Assembly: GCF_900660485.1 (NCBI RefSeq)
Contig: NZ_LR214951.1
Span: 744,001 to 808,000, forward strand
Origin: Mesomycoplasma neurolyticum
GTDB taxonomy: Bacteria > Bacillota_I > Bacilli_A > Mycoplasmatales > Metamycoplasmataceae
Direction of reading: 5' to 3'
Length of the DNA: 64,000 nucleotides
Shown in pieces: positions 41,568 to 52,303 of this stretch (within the stretch, counting starts at the first letter, position 1; the number at the start of each line of letters is the position of its first letter). Both the position numbers and the translations under genes were made by a program. The notes beneath the pieces are model-generated. The model saw nothing but the letters and a program-made list of their open reading frames with translations, made no database searches and was not told where the DNA came from.

Positions 41568-41646
41568 GCTATCAAAACAACAACCTTGTAACTTGGTCAG
41601 AGCAGAAATGATGCAGCCACATCAAGAAGTGTTGTGTTTGGTAGTT
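41568..41646 (+). ncRNA. ffs: Small signal recognition particle RNA (4.5S type)
   Basis: The conserved domain IV core is present: GGTCAGAGCAG, AAATGATGCAGCCA. The ends pair: CTATCAAAACAACAAC with GTTGTGTTTGGTAG. The RNA is followed by a T-run that can terminate transcription. It is about 79 bases, the small bacterial class. It binds Ffh (not in this window) and FtsY (encoded at 52.3 kb). Confidence 0.9.
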
Positions 41647-41649
41647 TTT

Positions 41650-42081
41650 TTATTTATGATATTTAATGTTTTTTTTGATAGTTAAAGAACGATAAATTTG
41701 CTCTATCAACATTATTCTGAATAGTTGATGTGGAAAAGTCATTTTAGAAAAACTAATTTTTTTATCAAAATATTTTTCATCAACCCCATTAGAACCACCA
41801 ATAACAAATGTTAAATTACTATTATCAAAAAAATGAGAAAAACTTTCAGAATCATATTGAACACCATTCAAAGAACAAAGAAATACCAAAGAATTTTTTG
41901 GTATTTTTTCTAAAATTAATTTTGTTTCCTTTTTTATTTTGATATCAATGTTTTTATCATTTATTTCTTTTATCTGTGTTATTTTTAATTCTGCTATAAA
42001 AGTAATTTTTTTGTAAAAATTATCAAAAATTTCTCTAAATTTTTGCTCTAAATCACCTACACAAATAACTGTTATTTTCAT
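41650..42081 (-). CDS. rlmH: 23S rRNA (pseudouridine1915-N3)-methyltransferase RlmH
   Basis: 143 residues of the SPOUT fold. The SAM-knot region is VIGGSNGVDEKYF (about 95-107), followed by MTFPHQLFRIMLIEQIYRSL, which is highly conserved in RlmH. It ends YHK, as the family does (usually YH plus a basic residue). It methylates helix 69 of 23S rRNA. It starts one base after the mnmG stop. Confidence 0.95.
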   Translation of the reverse strand: MKITVICVGDLEQKFREIFDNFYKKITFIAELKITQIKEINDKNIDIKIKKETKLILEKIPKNSLVFLCSLNGVQYDSESFSHFFDNSNLTFVIGGSNGVDEKYFDKKISFSKMTFPHQLFRIMLIEQIYRSLTIKKNIKYHK

Positions 42082-42082
42082 T

Positions 42083-43906
42083 TTATTTTTTTCTTGTGTT
42101 TAAATAAAACATTAACATTTGTATATCAGAAGGGTTGATGCCACTTATTCTAGATGCTTGTCCAATTGTTGTGGGTTTTATTAAATTTAGTTTGTGTCTT
42201 GCTTCTGTAGCTAAATTTATTACGTCATCATAATTTATATTTTTAGGTATTTTTAAATTTTCAAGTCTTATCATTTTTTTTGCTTCATTAACTTGCTTTT
42301 TGATATAACCATCAAGTCTTGCAAAAATTGCAAGTTCATAACCAAACTCAAAGTCATTCACTATATCTTTGTAATCTACTTCTGGTCTTGATAATAATTG
42401 ATACATCGATTGACCATTTTGTGCTTGATATTTTGCAGCTAAATCACTTTTAGAAGAAATAAATTGATTTTTTAATTCTTCTATTTTTTGATAAATTTTA
42501 CTGTATTTTTCTTTAACATTTGTATATTCTTGCTCACTTATCATCCCCGAACTATAAGCGTATTCTAACATTCTTACATCTACATTATCATTCCTTAATA
42601 ATAAACGATATTCAGCTCTTGACGTCAACATTCTATAAGGTTCTTTTGTACCTTTGGTAACTAAATCATCAATTAAAACACCTATATAACCATCACTTCT
42701 TAAAATTTCAATTGGTTCTTTGTTTTTTAAAAACTGAGCAGCATTTATCCCTGCAATAAGTCCTTGGCCAGCAGCTTCTTCATAACCACTCGTCCCGTTG
42801 ATTTGTCCAGCTAAAAACAAACCTTTAATTCTTTTGGTTTCTAGTGATTTTTTTAATTCTAATGGATTTATTGCATCATATTCAATTGCATAGCCTCATT
42901 TTGCAACTTTTGCATTTTTAAGTCCAGGAATTGTCTTGATAATTTCAGCTTGTACATCTTGTGGCATCGAAGTGGATAAACCATTAACGTAAATAACATC
43001 TCCTTTGATTGTTTCTGGTTCAAAAAAAATCTGATGTCTTGGTTTATCTTGGAATCTTACAATTTTATCTTCTATTGAAGGGCAGTACCTAGGACCAACA
43101 CCATCAATTAAACCTGAGTACATACTTGATTTATTCAAATTAGCCATAATTATTTTGTGAGTATCAGGTGTTGTGTATGTTAAATAACAGTGAATTTGTT
43201 TATCTAGTTTTTTCTTTGTTCTAAAACTAAAATTTAAATCATTTGCATCTAAAATTTCTTCTTCAACTTCTGAAAAATCAATTGAATTTGTTCAAATTCT
43301 TGGTGGTGTACCTGTTTTGAGTCTTAATAATTCAAAACCACTATTTTTTAAAAAATCAGAAAGCTTATTTGAAGTTGGTTGACCATCAGGACCTGATTTT
43401 GTAATCTCATCACCTCTTAATATCCTAGAGTCCATATATGTTCCTGTTGTTAAAATAACAGTGTTTGCATAAATATGTTCGTTTTTACTAGTTACAACAC
43501 CTTTTACTTCATTATTTTCTAAAATCAAAGAATCAACCATAGTTTCATGTAATGTGATATTTTTATTTTGCTCAATGTTTTCTAAAATTATTTTTGAATA
43601 CTTTAATTTATCAATTTGAGCTCTGATGGCTCTTACAGCATGTCCTTTTGATTCGTTTAACATTTTAATTTGAATCATAGCTTGATCAGCGAAAATCGCT
43701 TGAACACCACCTAATGCGTCAATTTCTCTTGTAATTATTCCTTTTGCAGGTCCTCCAATCGAAGGGTTGCAAGGCATAGAAGCTAGTTTTGTTTTGTCTA
43801 ATGTAACTAAAAGTGATTTAAAACCTTGTTTTGCTAAAGCATAAATAGCTTCTATTCCAGCATGACCACCACCCACAACGATAGCATCAAATATTTTTTT
43901 ATCCAT
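42083..43906 (-). CDS. mnmG: tRNA uridine-5-carboxymethylaminomethyl modification enzyme MnmG
   Basis: 607 residues. FAD binding is seen in [20 protein letters not shown], then [28 protein letters not shown] and, in the C-terminal part, [17 protein letters not shown] and [13 protein letters not shown]. With MnmE it modifies the wobble uridine of several tRNAs. I used ATG 43906; the TTG one codon upstream is less likely. The gene is in the gidA position near dnaA/oriC, which is widely conserved. Confidence 0.96.
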
Positions 43907-43935
43907 CAAATTATCAACCTTTCTTTTTGTTTCAA

Positions 43936-43976
43936 TAAAAATAGATTTTAACTTTAAAATTAAAATCTATTTTTTT
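43936..43976 (-). terminator. Terminator of the dnaA-dnaN-S4 unit
   Basis: AAAAATAGATTTTAA pairs with TTAAAATCTATTTTTT around an eight-base loop, overlapping the stop of the S4-protein gene. Confidence 0.88.
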
Positions 43977-44187
43977 AGTTTTCTGATTCTATTTTGAAAA
44001 TTTCATCATCTATTCAAACAATGCTTCCAACATAAATTTTAGAATTTCTGCCTTCTGGTTTTTTGTTGTTGATTGTTATTTTGTGATTTAAAATAAACTC
44101 TTTTGCTTCCGCTCCTGAATCAATAATTTTAATTTTTTTTAAAAATTGACCTAATTTTATAAATTCACCATAAATTTTGATATCCAT
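43975..44187 (-). CDS. S4-domain RNA-binding protein (YaaA/RlbA type)
   Basis: 70 residues. The S4-like fold is seen in IKLGQFLKKIKIIDSGAEAK (about 10-29), then KITINNKKPEGRNSKIYVG. In firmicutes this small S4 gene follows dnaN and precedes recF. Here recF is absent and the operon ends with a terminator. It starts one base after the dnaN stop. Confidence 0.85.
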
Positions 44188-44188
44188 A

Positions 44189-45307
44189 TTAAGTTGTTCC
44201 TATTAATTGTCTGTTTGTTTTGTTTGAATTAGAAATTATCAACACTCTTTTAATGACTTTATCCACCAAAATATGAATAGTACCTTCAAAAACTGAAATA
44301 GATTCTTTTAAAAACTTATGATTTAAACAAAAGTATATTTCATTTTCAGAATTAAATTCATTATTATTTGTAAAAGTAAATTTTTTAGTTTTAACTAATG
44401 TACTTCCCATCTCATCTTTGTGACCACTAATTGAAAAAATATCTTTATTAACTCTAAATTCAAGTTTGTAATTAGAATCACTAGAAATAGCTGTAGCTTT
44501 GTTGATCAAATCACTTAATTCTTTTTTATCTATTTCAATTTTGTATTTTAAATCTTCCACTTTAGGGAAAACATTAGAAATATCTTTGTAAGGAAACTCA
44601 ACAACTTTAGACTGAATTAACATATTATCAATTTTGGTTTCAATTTTATGCTCATTTACATTAATTTCAATTTCCCCATCATAATTACTAGGGATAAAAT
44701 CTTTCAATTTTTTAGCATAAATAGAGATATCAAACTCGCTATTTGTATTAATTTGAATAGTTTCAGTTGCAATTCTATATTTATCTGTTCCTGAAATAGT
44801 TAAATTAGAATTTTTAGCAACCAAATTCAAACAACCAAGAACGAATTCAATACTTTCTGAGTTTGTGGCAAAAATAGTATTTTTAATAGCTTTTCTAATA
44901 TCTTTTGAATCTACTAAAAATCTACATCCTTCAATTGAACTAAAATCTAAAATTGGATATTCCTCAAAATTCATAATATTTAATTCAAATAAATCATCAC
45001 CACTAGAGATAACTAAAAAATTATCTTTAACCTTAATTTCAATTTCACCTTGTAATTTTTTAACAACATTTTTAAATAGCAAATGGTTAACTAAAATCTC
45101 ACCTAATTCATCAACTTTAATTAATTTATCAGTTTCTACAAAACTTCTTATAGTTAATTCATTATCTGTTCCTATAAAATAAAGTCCTTCGCTTGTTAAT
45201 TTTAAATATACACCTCTCAAAGGGATTAAAAAATTAGCATTATTTATAGCTGAGCTAATATTTTCAATATTTTTATCTAAATCTTTTTTTAAAATAGTGA
45301 ATTTCAT
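44189..45307 (-). CDS. dnaN: DNA polymerase III beta subunit (sliding clamp)
   Basis: 372 residues beginning MKFTILKKDLDKNIENISSA, with three repeated clamp domains. Recognisable pieces are the middle KDIRKAIKNTIFATN and the C-terminal RVLIISNSNKTNRQLIGTT where the family has its conserved MPMR-type end. This tail differs from the consensus. It lies downstream of dnaA, as in most bacteria. AAAGGA upstream of the ATG. Confidence 0.93.
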   Translation of the reverse strand: MKFTILKKDLDKNIENISSAINNANFLIPLRGVYLKLTSEGLYFIGTDNELTIRSFVETDKLIKVDELGEILVNHLLFKNVVKKLQGEIEIKVKDNFLVISSGDDLFELNIMNFEEYPILDFSSIEGCRFLVDSKDIRKAIKNTIFATNSESIEFVLGCLNLVAKNSNLTISGTDKYRIATETIQINTNSEFDISIYAKKLKDFIPSNYDGEIEINVNEHKIETKIDNMLIQSKVVEFPYKDISNVFPKVEDLKYKIEIDKKELSDLINKATAISSDSNYKLEFRVNKDIFSISGHKDEMGSTLVKTKKFTFTNNNEFNSENEIYFCLNHKFLKESISVFEGTIHILVDKVIKRVLIISNSNKTNRQLIGTT

Positions 45308-45420
45308 TTTTTTCCTTTTTATTTATTTTATTTTTTATTATATTATTTTAATAAATAATATTATTATACTAGACATAAAAAAGTTAATAACTTATTTCTT
45401 AAACTACAAATAGGTATTTT

Positions 45421-46815
45421 TTATGTTATTTTACTGATTTTTTCTTCGATAGATAAAGCAGCGTTTTTAACCTCTGAACCTTTTTGTATTTGATTGCTTA
45501 TTTTCTTATAAGAAGCAAGAATAGAAGAGTGGTTTTTACCCCCTAAATATTTACCTATTTTTTCATAGGCAAAAAAAAGTGATTTACGCATTAATCAAAC
45601 CGCCATATTTCTCGCTATAACCAAATCTTTACGCCTACTTTTAGAAGTTATTTCGCTTGGTTTAACCCTATAATAGTTTGCCACACACTGGATTATACGT
45701 TCAGGAGTAATACTCTGTTTAGAGATTTTTATATCGTTGAAAATATTGTTCAAAACAATCTCTGTATACTTCATGTTAGTAACATCTTTTGAGAAAAATT
45801 TAATTTTATTTAAAGCGCCCTCTAATTCTCTTATTGATTTATAAAAATTTCTTGTTAAAAAATTCAAGGAACTTTCATCTCAATTGTTAAATTCTAATTT
45901 TTGTTTTTCAATTTTAAATTTCAATATCTTTTTTAAATCATCGTTACTTGGTTGTTTTATTTCTAAAGTAAGTCCATTTTCAAATCTTGTTATAAATCTA
46001 TCTTCAAAGCCACCTAAAAACCTAGGTTTTTTATCAGCACAAATAACAATTTGTTTGTTGTTTTTTATCAACTCGTTAATAACGTTGAATAAAATTTCTA
46101 AACTTTTAGTTTTATTACCAAAAATTTGAACATCATCTACCAACAATAAATCTACATTAATCAACATATCAGCATAATTGTTTAATTTAACAGAATTTTT
46201 CTCTTGTAAACTTGTTGAAATTATGTTGATAAATTTATTAGGGTTTAGGTAATAAACTTTTTTATTTTGTTTTTTTACTTCATTACCTAATGCATTTAAA
46301 AAATGAGATTTACCTAGCCCTGAATTCGAGTGGATAAATATAGGATTATACTCAACTTGTTCTTTGTTTATGACAATTTTTGATAATTCTATAATTTCTT
46401 TGTTGAAATTAGCTTTTACAAAATTATTGAAGGTTAAATTTTCCATCAAAAAATCACCTTCATCATAAAAAAAGTTTTCTTTTTCTTCTTTTTTTAAATC
46501 ATCAACAATTTTAGTAAAACTTTCTTTTGTTTTTAATGTTGTTTTTTCTTTGACAAAAACAAAGTCAACATCTTTCTCTAAAACAACATTCAATCCCTTT
46601 TTAACAACATCTTTTAAGTGTGTTTCAACAAAGTTTTCAACAAAGTTATCATCTGTTTTAAAAAAAACCATTTCTTTATCTATTTTGCAAATTTTTATTT
46701 GTGTTAAAAAAGAATCGAAAACTATTGAATCGTTTATATTTTTTTTAAACCAATTTAATAATTTTTGGTTAATATCATTTAAATTTCATTTTTTATTTTC
46801 ATTAGTTATTAACAT
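45421..46815 (-). CDS. dnaA: Chromosomal replication initiator DnaA
   Basis: 464 residues. Domain I is short. The AAA+ domain has the variant Walker A HSNSGLGKSHFLNALGN (about 157-173), Walker B LLLVDDVQIF and sensor ADKKPR. The DNA-binding domain IV has YRVKPSEITSKSRRKDLVIARN and the signature KYLGGKNHSSILASYKK. It binds the DnaA boxes immediately upstream (46806-46955). The ATG overlaps one of these boxes, which suggests autoregulation. Confidence 0.95.
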
Positions 46816-47117
46816 ATTGTTAAAATGATAAAGCAAAAAGATTATTTTTTTAAAAAACAACATTTATTAACATTAATTATTAACATTTTTTCAACATTAA
46901 AATTCCCTATATTTAGGCAAAAAAAAAGAATAAAACAAAAAATTAATGTTAATATTTTTTAATAACAAAAAAATAATTTTTTATTTAAATTTGCAAAAAA
47001 ATACTTTTTTTTGTTATACTTTAAATAATTTTAAATTAACAAAATTAAATAACTTTTATTAAAACCTAAATTAATATAAAATATTAAAAATATTTTTGAA
47101 ATTTTTAAGGAGGAAAA
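46806..47117. other. oriC: Chromosomal replication origin (oriC) between dnaA and rpmH
   Basis: Three exact copies of TTATTAACA lie at 46806-46814, 46864-46872 and 46877-46885. A near copy on the other strand (TGTTAATAT) lies at 46947-46955. Between and beyond them are long A/T tracts suited to unwinding. The position between divergent dnaA and rpmH is the classical bacterial origin site. The strand switch of gene direction here supports it. Confidence 0.88.
46991..47020 (+). promoter_or_regulatory. Promoter of rpmH-rnpA-yidC
   Basis: TTGCAA (46991-46996) and the extended -10 TGTTATACT (TATACT at 47015-47020) are separated by 18 bases. Confidence 0.65.
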
Positions 47118-47261
47118 ATGAAAAGAACCTATCAACCAAACAAAAGAAAACATATTAAAACTCATGGTTTTAGAGCGAGAATGAAAACTATAGGTGGTAG
47201 AAAAGTTTTATCAGCTAGAAGAGCAAAAGGAAGAAAAAGATTAACAGTATCAGATAAATAG
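47118..47261 (+). CDS. rpmH: 50S ribosomal protein L34
   Basis: 47 residues, [20 protein letters not shown] onwards, nearly invariant. AAGGAGG lies six bases before the ATG. It is the first gene of the conserved rpmH-rnpA-yidC unit beside the origin. Confidence 0.98.
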   Translation: MKRTYQPNKRKHIKTHGFRARMKTIGGRKVLSARRAKGRKRLTVSDK

Positions 47262-47269
47262 TCTTTTTT

Positions 47270-47599
47270 ATGAAAAAACAATACATTCTTAAAAAAAAAT
47301 GAGATTTTCAAAAAATCATTAATTTAAAAAAACAAATTATTACTAAAAACTTAATTTTATATTTTCAAAAAAATGATGAATTTAAATTAGGTATTTCAGT
47401 ACCTAAGAAATTTTCTAATGCTGTAAAAAGAAATTACTATAAAAGACAAGTTAAAGCAATAATGAAAAGTGTTGATTATGAAAATTTTAATTATCACACT
47501 ATTTTAATTTTAAGAAAAGATTTTTTAAAATTAAGTTTTGAAAAAAAGAAAAGTGAAATACTTAAAATATATGAAAGGCTAAAAAATGAAAAAAACTAA
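47270..47599 (+). CDS. rnpA: Ribonuclease P protein component
   Basis: 109 residues. The central RNR-like motif is KKFSNAVKRNYYKRQVKAIM (about residues 46-65), with the basic helix that binds the RNase P RNA. A UGA codon encodes Trp11. It starts eight bases after rpmH and overlaps the beginning of yidC by 14 bases. Confidence 0.92.
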
Positions 47600-49460
47600 T
47601 CATAAAAAAAATTCATACGGTTTTTTTCGTGGAAAGCTAGAGGAAGAAAATAAACAAAGTAAATGAAAACTTTTTTGAAAATTAATTAAAGTTTTCATTT
47701 ATACAATCATTTTCGGAATTTCTCTTACAGGGTGTATTCAATCCTTTGTGGTTAAATCATCAAACGAACCAGGATCAGGGGTTGAGTTTTATGCATCAAA
47801 AGAAGCAGTATCACCTAACACAACCACTTTTTATGAAGAAAATGGCGAAATTAAAGTAAAAAAATACAATGACAATTTTTATGTTTCGACACAAGATGAA
47901 GAAAGAATTAAACTTATAAAAGAATTAAGACAACAAGCAGGCGAATCTATAGATGGTAATGAAGCTTTTGGAGCTTGAGGAAATAAAAATTCTCTTATTT
48001 CTTGATATGATTCTAAAGATAATAAATATATATTTCCAAAATCTGAAGATAAAAAAGATTACCTTTTTTTATCATCAAAAAGTAAAGAATATAAAAGTAA
48101 ATTTTCTAAATGAAGTGATATTAAAATTCTAAATAAAGATTGAAAAGAAACAAAAAAAATAGTTTTAATTGACATAGAAGGATTGAAAAAAGATAGCGAA
48201 AGCAATGATTATTCAAAAAATTTTATTACCCTTGATAATGAAATTGATAAAAAGACCTCAAAAGAAGCTATTTTTGCTAGAGATGTTATTGAATTTTTAA
48301 ATTCTAAGTTACTAGCTTTAGAACAATATAAAGATGGTAAACTTGAAAAAGCAATAGAGGATGTAATTAAAAATGGGAAAACAGCATCTCTAGAAAACCA
48401 AGAGTTGGTAAAAAAATATTCTAAAAACTTTCATGAATTATCAGAAAAAGCTTTTTTTGTCCAACCTGAAGTAACTAAAAATGGCTACAAGCTAACCAAC
48501 TTTTATAAAGATATAGAAAAACATAATACACCTGAAAAAAGACGAGTTGCTTTTAGTTCGCCTGTTGAACAAAAAGCTATTGTTACATGAGGTGAGTCAT
48601 GAAAATTAGGACCATTTTATTCAATATTTGTTTGGCCAATGTCAAGATTAATGATTGCTATAAATGATTCTTCATCTATAGAAGCAACATCAGGTTGAAT
48701 AAGTATAATAACAATTTTAATAGCTACTCTTATAACTAAAATTATTGCTTTAGGTTTTAGATTTAGAACATTATTCTCACAAAATAAACAACAAGATGTT
48801 CAAATGAAAAAAGCTAAAATTGATGCAAAATATGCGCAATATAAAGGTAATAAGCAAATGGAAAATCGTCAGAGACAAGAAGTTTCTGAATTGTATAAAA
48901 AACATGGTATGAGTCCTGTAGGACCTATAAAGCAAATGTTAATAACAATGCCTATATTTTTAGCTATGTGAAGAATTTTACAAGGTATTCCAAGCATAAA
49001 AGCCACAACATGATTAGGTATAAATTTAGCTTCTACATCATATCAAGAACTAATATATCAAAAACAATGAATTTATTTACCTATTTTAATCGTGGTGTTC
49101 ATAATTCAGCTGATGCAGCAAATTTTACCAAAAATTCTTAATCGAAAAAAAACAAAAAGAATGATGAACGAAACTGAAAACAGTACGTATAAAAAACAGC
49201 AAAAAGTTACTTATATAATAATGTTTGTATTTATTATAATGGGACTTGCATTCCAAGCTTCTGTTCAGATTTATTGAATTTTTGGTGGAATATGAGAAAT
49301 TGCACAAATTTTATTTGTTCATTATTTCCAAAAAACTAAAACTTTTAAAAATAAATTTGAACCATGATTAATTAGGCATCAAAGAGATAGTATGCTCAAA
49401 ATAATTTTAAAAACCTTAAAAAACAAAACACATAATAAAAAAACAACCGCAACCCATTAA
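47586..49460 (+). CDS. yidC: Membrane protein insertase YidC/Oxa1
   Basis: 624 residues. The first membrane helix (about 39-60) ends LTGCIQSF. A large outside-facing domain (about 60-340) of low complexity and rich in K, S and E follows. The conserved insertase core runs from WPMSRLMIAI, through ELYKKHGMSPVGPIKQMLIT and MPIFLAMWRIL, to the late helices near IIMGLAFQASVQIYW. The C-terminal tail is basic and can bind ribosomes. LTGC resembles a lipobox (Cys about 55), but similar sequences occur in YidC and I make no lipoprotein claim. It overlaps rnpA. Confidence 0.9.
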
Positions 49461-49480
49461 ACGTTGCTGTTGTTTTTTTT
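49437..49480 (+). terminator. Terminator after yidC
   Basis: AAAAAACAACCGCAAC pairs imperfectly with GTTGCTGTTGTTTTTTTT; it overlaps the last codons of yidC. Confidence 0.8.
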
Positions 49481-49499
49481 AAAAAATTAATAATTTAAA

Positions 49500-49802
49500 T
49501 TAGTTTTTTAATTTGTTGAAATAATATTCAAAATCTTCATTTATTTCTTGTGAATCAGAATAATTGTTACTGTCATTATAAATTGTGAAAACAGCATAAT
49601 AATTATCATATAAAAAATTTCAATTTTCACTTTCTAAGTGAGAAGATATAACTTGTTTAAGTCTTCCTGTCCCTTTACCTACAACTATTCTTATTGAATA
49701 AAAATTACTTTCTTTAAATTCTTTTAATATATGCATTAATTTTATTTTAGCTTCATCACCAAACAAACCATGAAAATCAAATGTTTGATTATTAAATATC
49801 AT
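49500..49802 (-). CDS. Smr-domain protein
   Basis: 100 residues. TFDFHGLFGDEAKIKL (about 7-22) and IRIVVGKGTGRLKQVI (about 36-51) are the two hallmarks of the Smr fold (DxHG and GKG). The C-terminus is acidic and aromatic. Stand-alone Smr domains are RNA- or DNA-cleaving or binding modules. The ATG at 49802 overlaps the mutM stop; a longer reading from 49844 lies wholly within mutM and is rejected. Confidence 0.83.
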
Positions 49803-50622
49803 TATTTTCTTGGCACACATCACAATAATATGTGCCTCTCCCATTTATTTTTGTTTTTAAAATAAAATTTTTACATTCAACACAAGGTTGGTTTGCTTTT
49901 GTGTGTACTTTTAAAAAGTTTTGATATTCTCCAACTGTTTTGTTTAAAGAAGTATATGAATTTATACTGCTTCCACCTAATTTTATAGAAGCTTTTAATA
50001 TTTTTGTTGAATTTTTAAGTAAATTTTCAGCTTCAATTTTTGTTATTTTGTTAGCTTTTTTAAAAGGACTTATTTTTGATGCGAATAATACTTCATCAGC
50101 ATAAATATTACCTAAACCCAATATTAATGTTTGGTCCAAAAGCGCAGTTTTAATTTTTTGATTTTTTCTTTGTAGTTTATTGTAAAAATCATCAATTTGC
50201 AACTTTCAAGGAACAAGAGATAATTTATTTAAAGGATCTATTTGTTTGTAAGAATTTTTATTTCTTAAATGAAATGTTCCAAACATTCTTGTATCATTGT
50301 AGTGCAAAAAACTATTGTCATTAAATTTAAAAATTATATAATCATGTTTCATTTTGAAGTTAGGTTGGTCATAATAAAAATACTTACCTTCCATTCTTAA
50401 ATGACTAAGCATAATTACATTGTCTGTTAAATGAAAAACAATAAATTTTCCAAAATTATCAACCTTTAAAATAGTTTTATCGATTAATTTATTTTTAAAA
50501 CTATTTTCATCTATTTCTTTTATTAGTTTTTTGTTATAAACTATAACATCATTAATAACTTTACCAGTTATGTTTTTATTTAATTGTCTAGAGACAACAA
50601 CCACTTCAGGCAATTCAGGCAT
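49792..50622 (-). CDS. mutM: Formamidopyrimidine-DNA glycosylase
   Basis: 276 residues. The mature N-terminus PELPEVVVV supplies the catalytic Pro2/Glu3, followed by the lysine-containing HLRMEGKYF. The helix-two-turn-helix is in QTLILGLGNIYADEVLF. The zinc finger is CVECKNFILK through YYCDVCQ. It removes 8-oxoguanine. It starts at the TAATG junction with rpiB (one-base overlap). Confidence 0.96.
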
Positions 50623-51062
50623 TATAAATCTAATTCCTCAATTCTTTTTTGATGTCTACCACCCTCATATTTAGTTTCTAAAAAAGCATTTAATATTTCT
50701 TTAGATTTTTGAAATGATACAAATCTTCCTGAAAGCGCAATAGCATTAGCATTGTTGTGTGCTCTAGCTAATTTTGCATCTTCTATTTCTGTAACTCTAG
50801 CAGCTCTTATTTTTTTAAATCTATTTAAAGCATATGAAATTCCAAGACCTGTCCCACAAATTCCAACCCCTACATAATCTTCGTTTTTTAATAATTCTTG
50901 GGCTAATTTTTTTCCATAAAAAGCATAAGAAACAGGTGTTTTATTATCAAAAGGTCCGAGATCTACAATTTTAATGTTCATACTTTTTAAGTAATTTATA
51001 AGTTCCTGTTTTAATTCAAAACCTGCATGGTCACTAGCAAAAATAATTTTTTTATTCCCCAT
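50622..51062 (-). CDS. rpiB: Ribose-5-phosphate isomerase B
   Basis: 146 residues. FASDHAGFELKQEL (8-21), GVGICGTGLGISYALNRFKK with the active-site Cys, RAARV and the AHNNANAIALSGR segment are all RpiB/LacAB hallmarks. It interconverts ribose-5-P and ribulose-5-P. It overlaps both neighbours, inside a four-gene unit with the Sua5 gene, mutM and smr. Confidence 0.95.
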   Translation of the reverse strand: MGNKKIIFASDHAGFELKQELINYLKSMNIKIVDLGPFDNKTPVSYAFYGKKLAQELLKNEDYVGVGICGTGLGISYALNRFKKIRAARVTEIEDAKLARAHNNANAIALSGRFVSFQKSKEILNAFLETKYEGGRHQKRIEELDL

Positions 51063-51534
51063 ATCTAATTACCTCTTTATTTTCTACTCTAATTATTTTA
51101 GAAGCAACACCGCTTCCTTGACACAAATTATATCTTTGTTTAATCATTGGAAATTTATTTATAGCATTTTCAAAATCCAATGTTTTTTCTCCGGAAATGT
51201 TAGCGCTTGTGACAAAACAAGCGCCTTTTTCTTCTAATAATTTTAGCAATTTTGTACATTTAGGCATTCTAAAACCTTGATCATTAACAATTAATGTTGT
51301 ATTTCCTGGTCAAAATTTTAAAGCCATTTTTTCAGCTTCAGCATTCCATTGTTTAAAAAATCTTGCTTGTTCTATTGAAGCTACTAAAATAATTATTTTT
51401 TTATTTATTTCTCTTGATTTAACTTTGAAAAGTAATTCTAATTCATCACTAATAACAGGCACACCCAAACCCACAACTGTGTCTGTTGTTGTGATAAAAA
51501 GATTTTTATATTCATCATTTTTTTTATTATTCAT
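51052..51534 (-). CDS. Sua5/YciO/YrdC-family threonylcarbamoyl-AMP synthase
   Basis: 160 residues. FITTTDTVVGLGVPV (about 13-27), KSREINKKIIILV, FWPGNTTLIV (UGA-coded Trp) and ACFVTSANISGEKTL are the YrdC-domain motifs. It supplies threonylcarbamoyl-AMP for the t6A modification of tRNA. It is short because it has only the YrdC domain, not the C-terminal Sua5 domain. The start ATG follows an AT-rich promoter region. Confidence 0.9.
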
Positions 51535-51603
51535 AAACTATATTTAATTTTACTAAATTTTTATATATTAACACTTTTTATTTTTTTAATTGTAATCCAA
51601 AAC

Positions 51604-51653
51604 AAAAAAATCAGTTGTTTTATTCTAAATTACAATTAAAAACAACTGATTTT
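51604..51653 (-). terminator. Terminator of the gyrB-side minus-strand unit
   Basis: AAAAAATCAGTTGTTTT pairs with AAAAACAACTGATTTT around a 16-base loop. On the minus strand the run of U follows the hairpin. Confidence 0.85.
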
Positions 51654-51677
51654 CTATTTAAAAAATATTGCAATAAT

Positions 51678-52058
51678 TTATTTTTTTTCAATAGTTTCTT
51701 TATAATTTTTTTCTTTATAAAGTCATAAAGGATTTTGTTTGACTTTTAAATATACATATATTTCAAAAATATAAAACCCAACAACCAAAACATAAATAAA
51801 AGAAGTGAAAATGGATATAAAAATAACTAATCCTGTATTTGGAATTTTAGTTGTAACATTGTAAATTAAAAAAATCAAACCACCTAAAGAAGCAAAAACA
51901 TATGTATTAAAAGTTAATAAATTAAATTTTTCAATCTTACCTCAAATATGAGTTTTTTTAAATTGAATATAAGGTTTTTTAATTCTGTGTATTAGAATTA
52001 AACAGGAAAAAAAATGCCACAAAAAGAAAACAATAATTTGTCCAACAACTAAAATCAT
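51678..52058 (-). CDS. Three-span membrane protein, unknown
   Basis: 126 residues with hydrophobic segments at about 1-22, 50-70 and 80-103, then a charged C-terminus (WLYKEKNYKETIEKK). The ATG is two bases after the ylxM stop, so it is in the ftsY-ylxM operon. No family recognised. Its place beside SRP components may be incidental. Confidence 0.6.
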
Positions 52059-52060
52059 AT

Positions 52061-52303
52061 TTATTCCATGCCTTCCATTTTTTCAAAAATTTTTATTAAT
52101 TTTTCTTTAGCTTTTTTTAAACTATCGTAAGTAGCTTGTCTTGTTGTTACAATTATATCAGCTATTTTACTAATAGTAAAACCTTCTAAAAAATACAATT
52201 CAAAAACTTGTCTTTGACTTTGGGTTAAAAATTTGTAATATTTACTATATAAATCTATGTAATATTTATCACTATAATCATTATTTTTTTTGTTTTTAGT
52301 CAT
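52061..52303 (-). CDS. ylxM: YlxM-family sigma70-like DNA-binding protein (SRP-associated)
   Basis: 80 residues. The helix-turn-helix region is LTQSQRQVFELYFLEGFTIS (about 26-45) followed by KIADIIVTTRQATYDSLKKA. The length and position directly after ftsY match YlxM, which is linked to the signal-recognition-particle pathway in gram-positive bacteria. It overlaps the ftsY stop by eight bases. Confidence 0.85.
   Translation of the reverse strand: MTKNKKNNDYSDKYYIDLYSKYYKFLTQSQRQVFELYFLEGFTISKIADIIVTTRQATYDSLKKAKEKLIKIFEKMEGME

Noticed and set aside
49803-49844. Upstream extension of the Smr-domain gene
   Set aside because: The extension lies inside mutM and adds no conserved residues; ATG 49802 begins the Smr fold.
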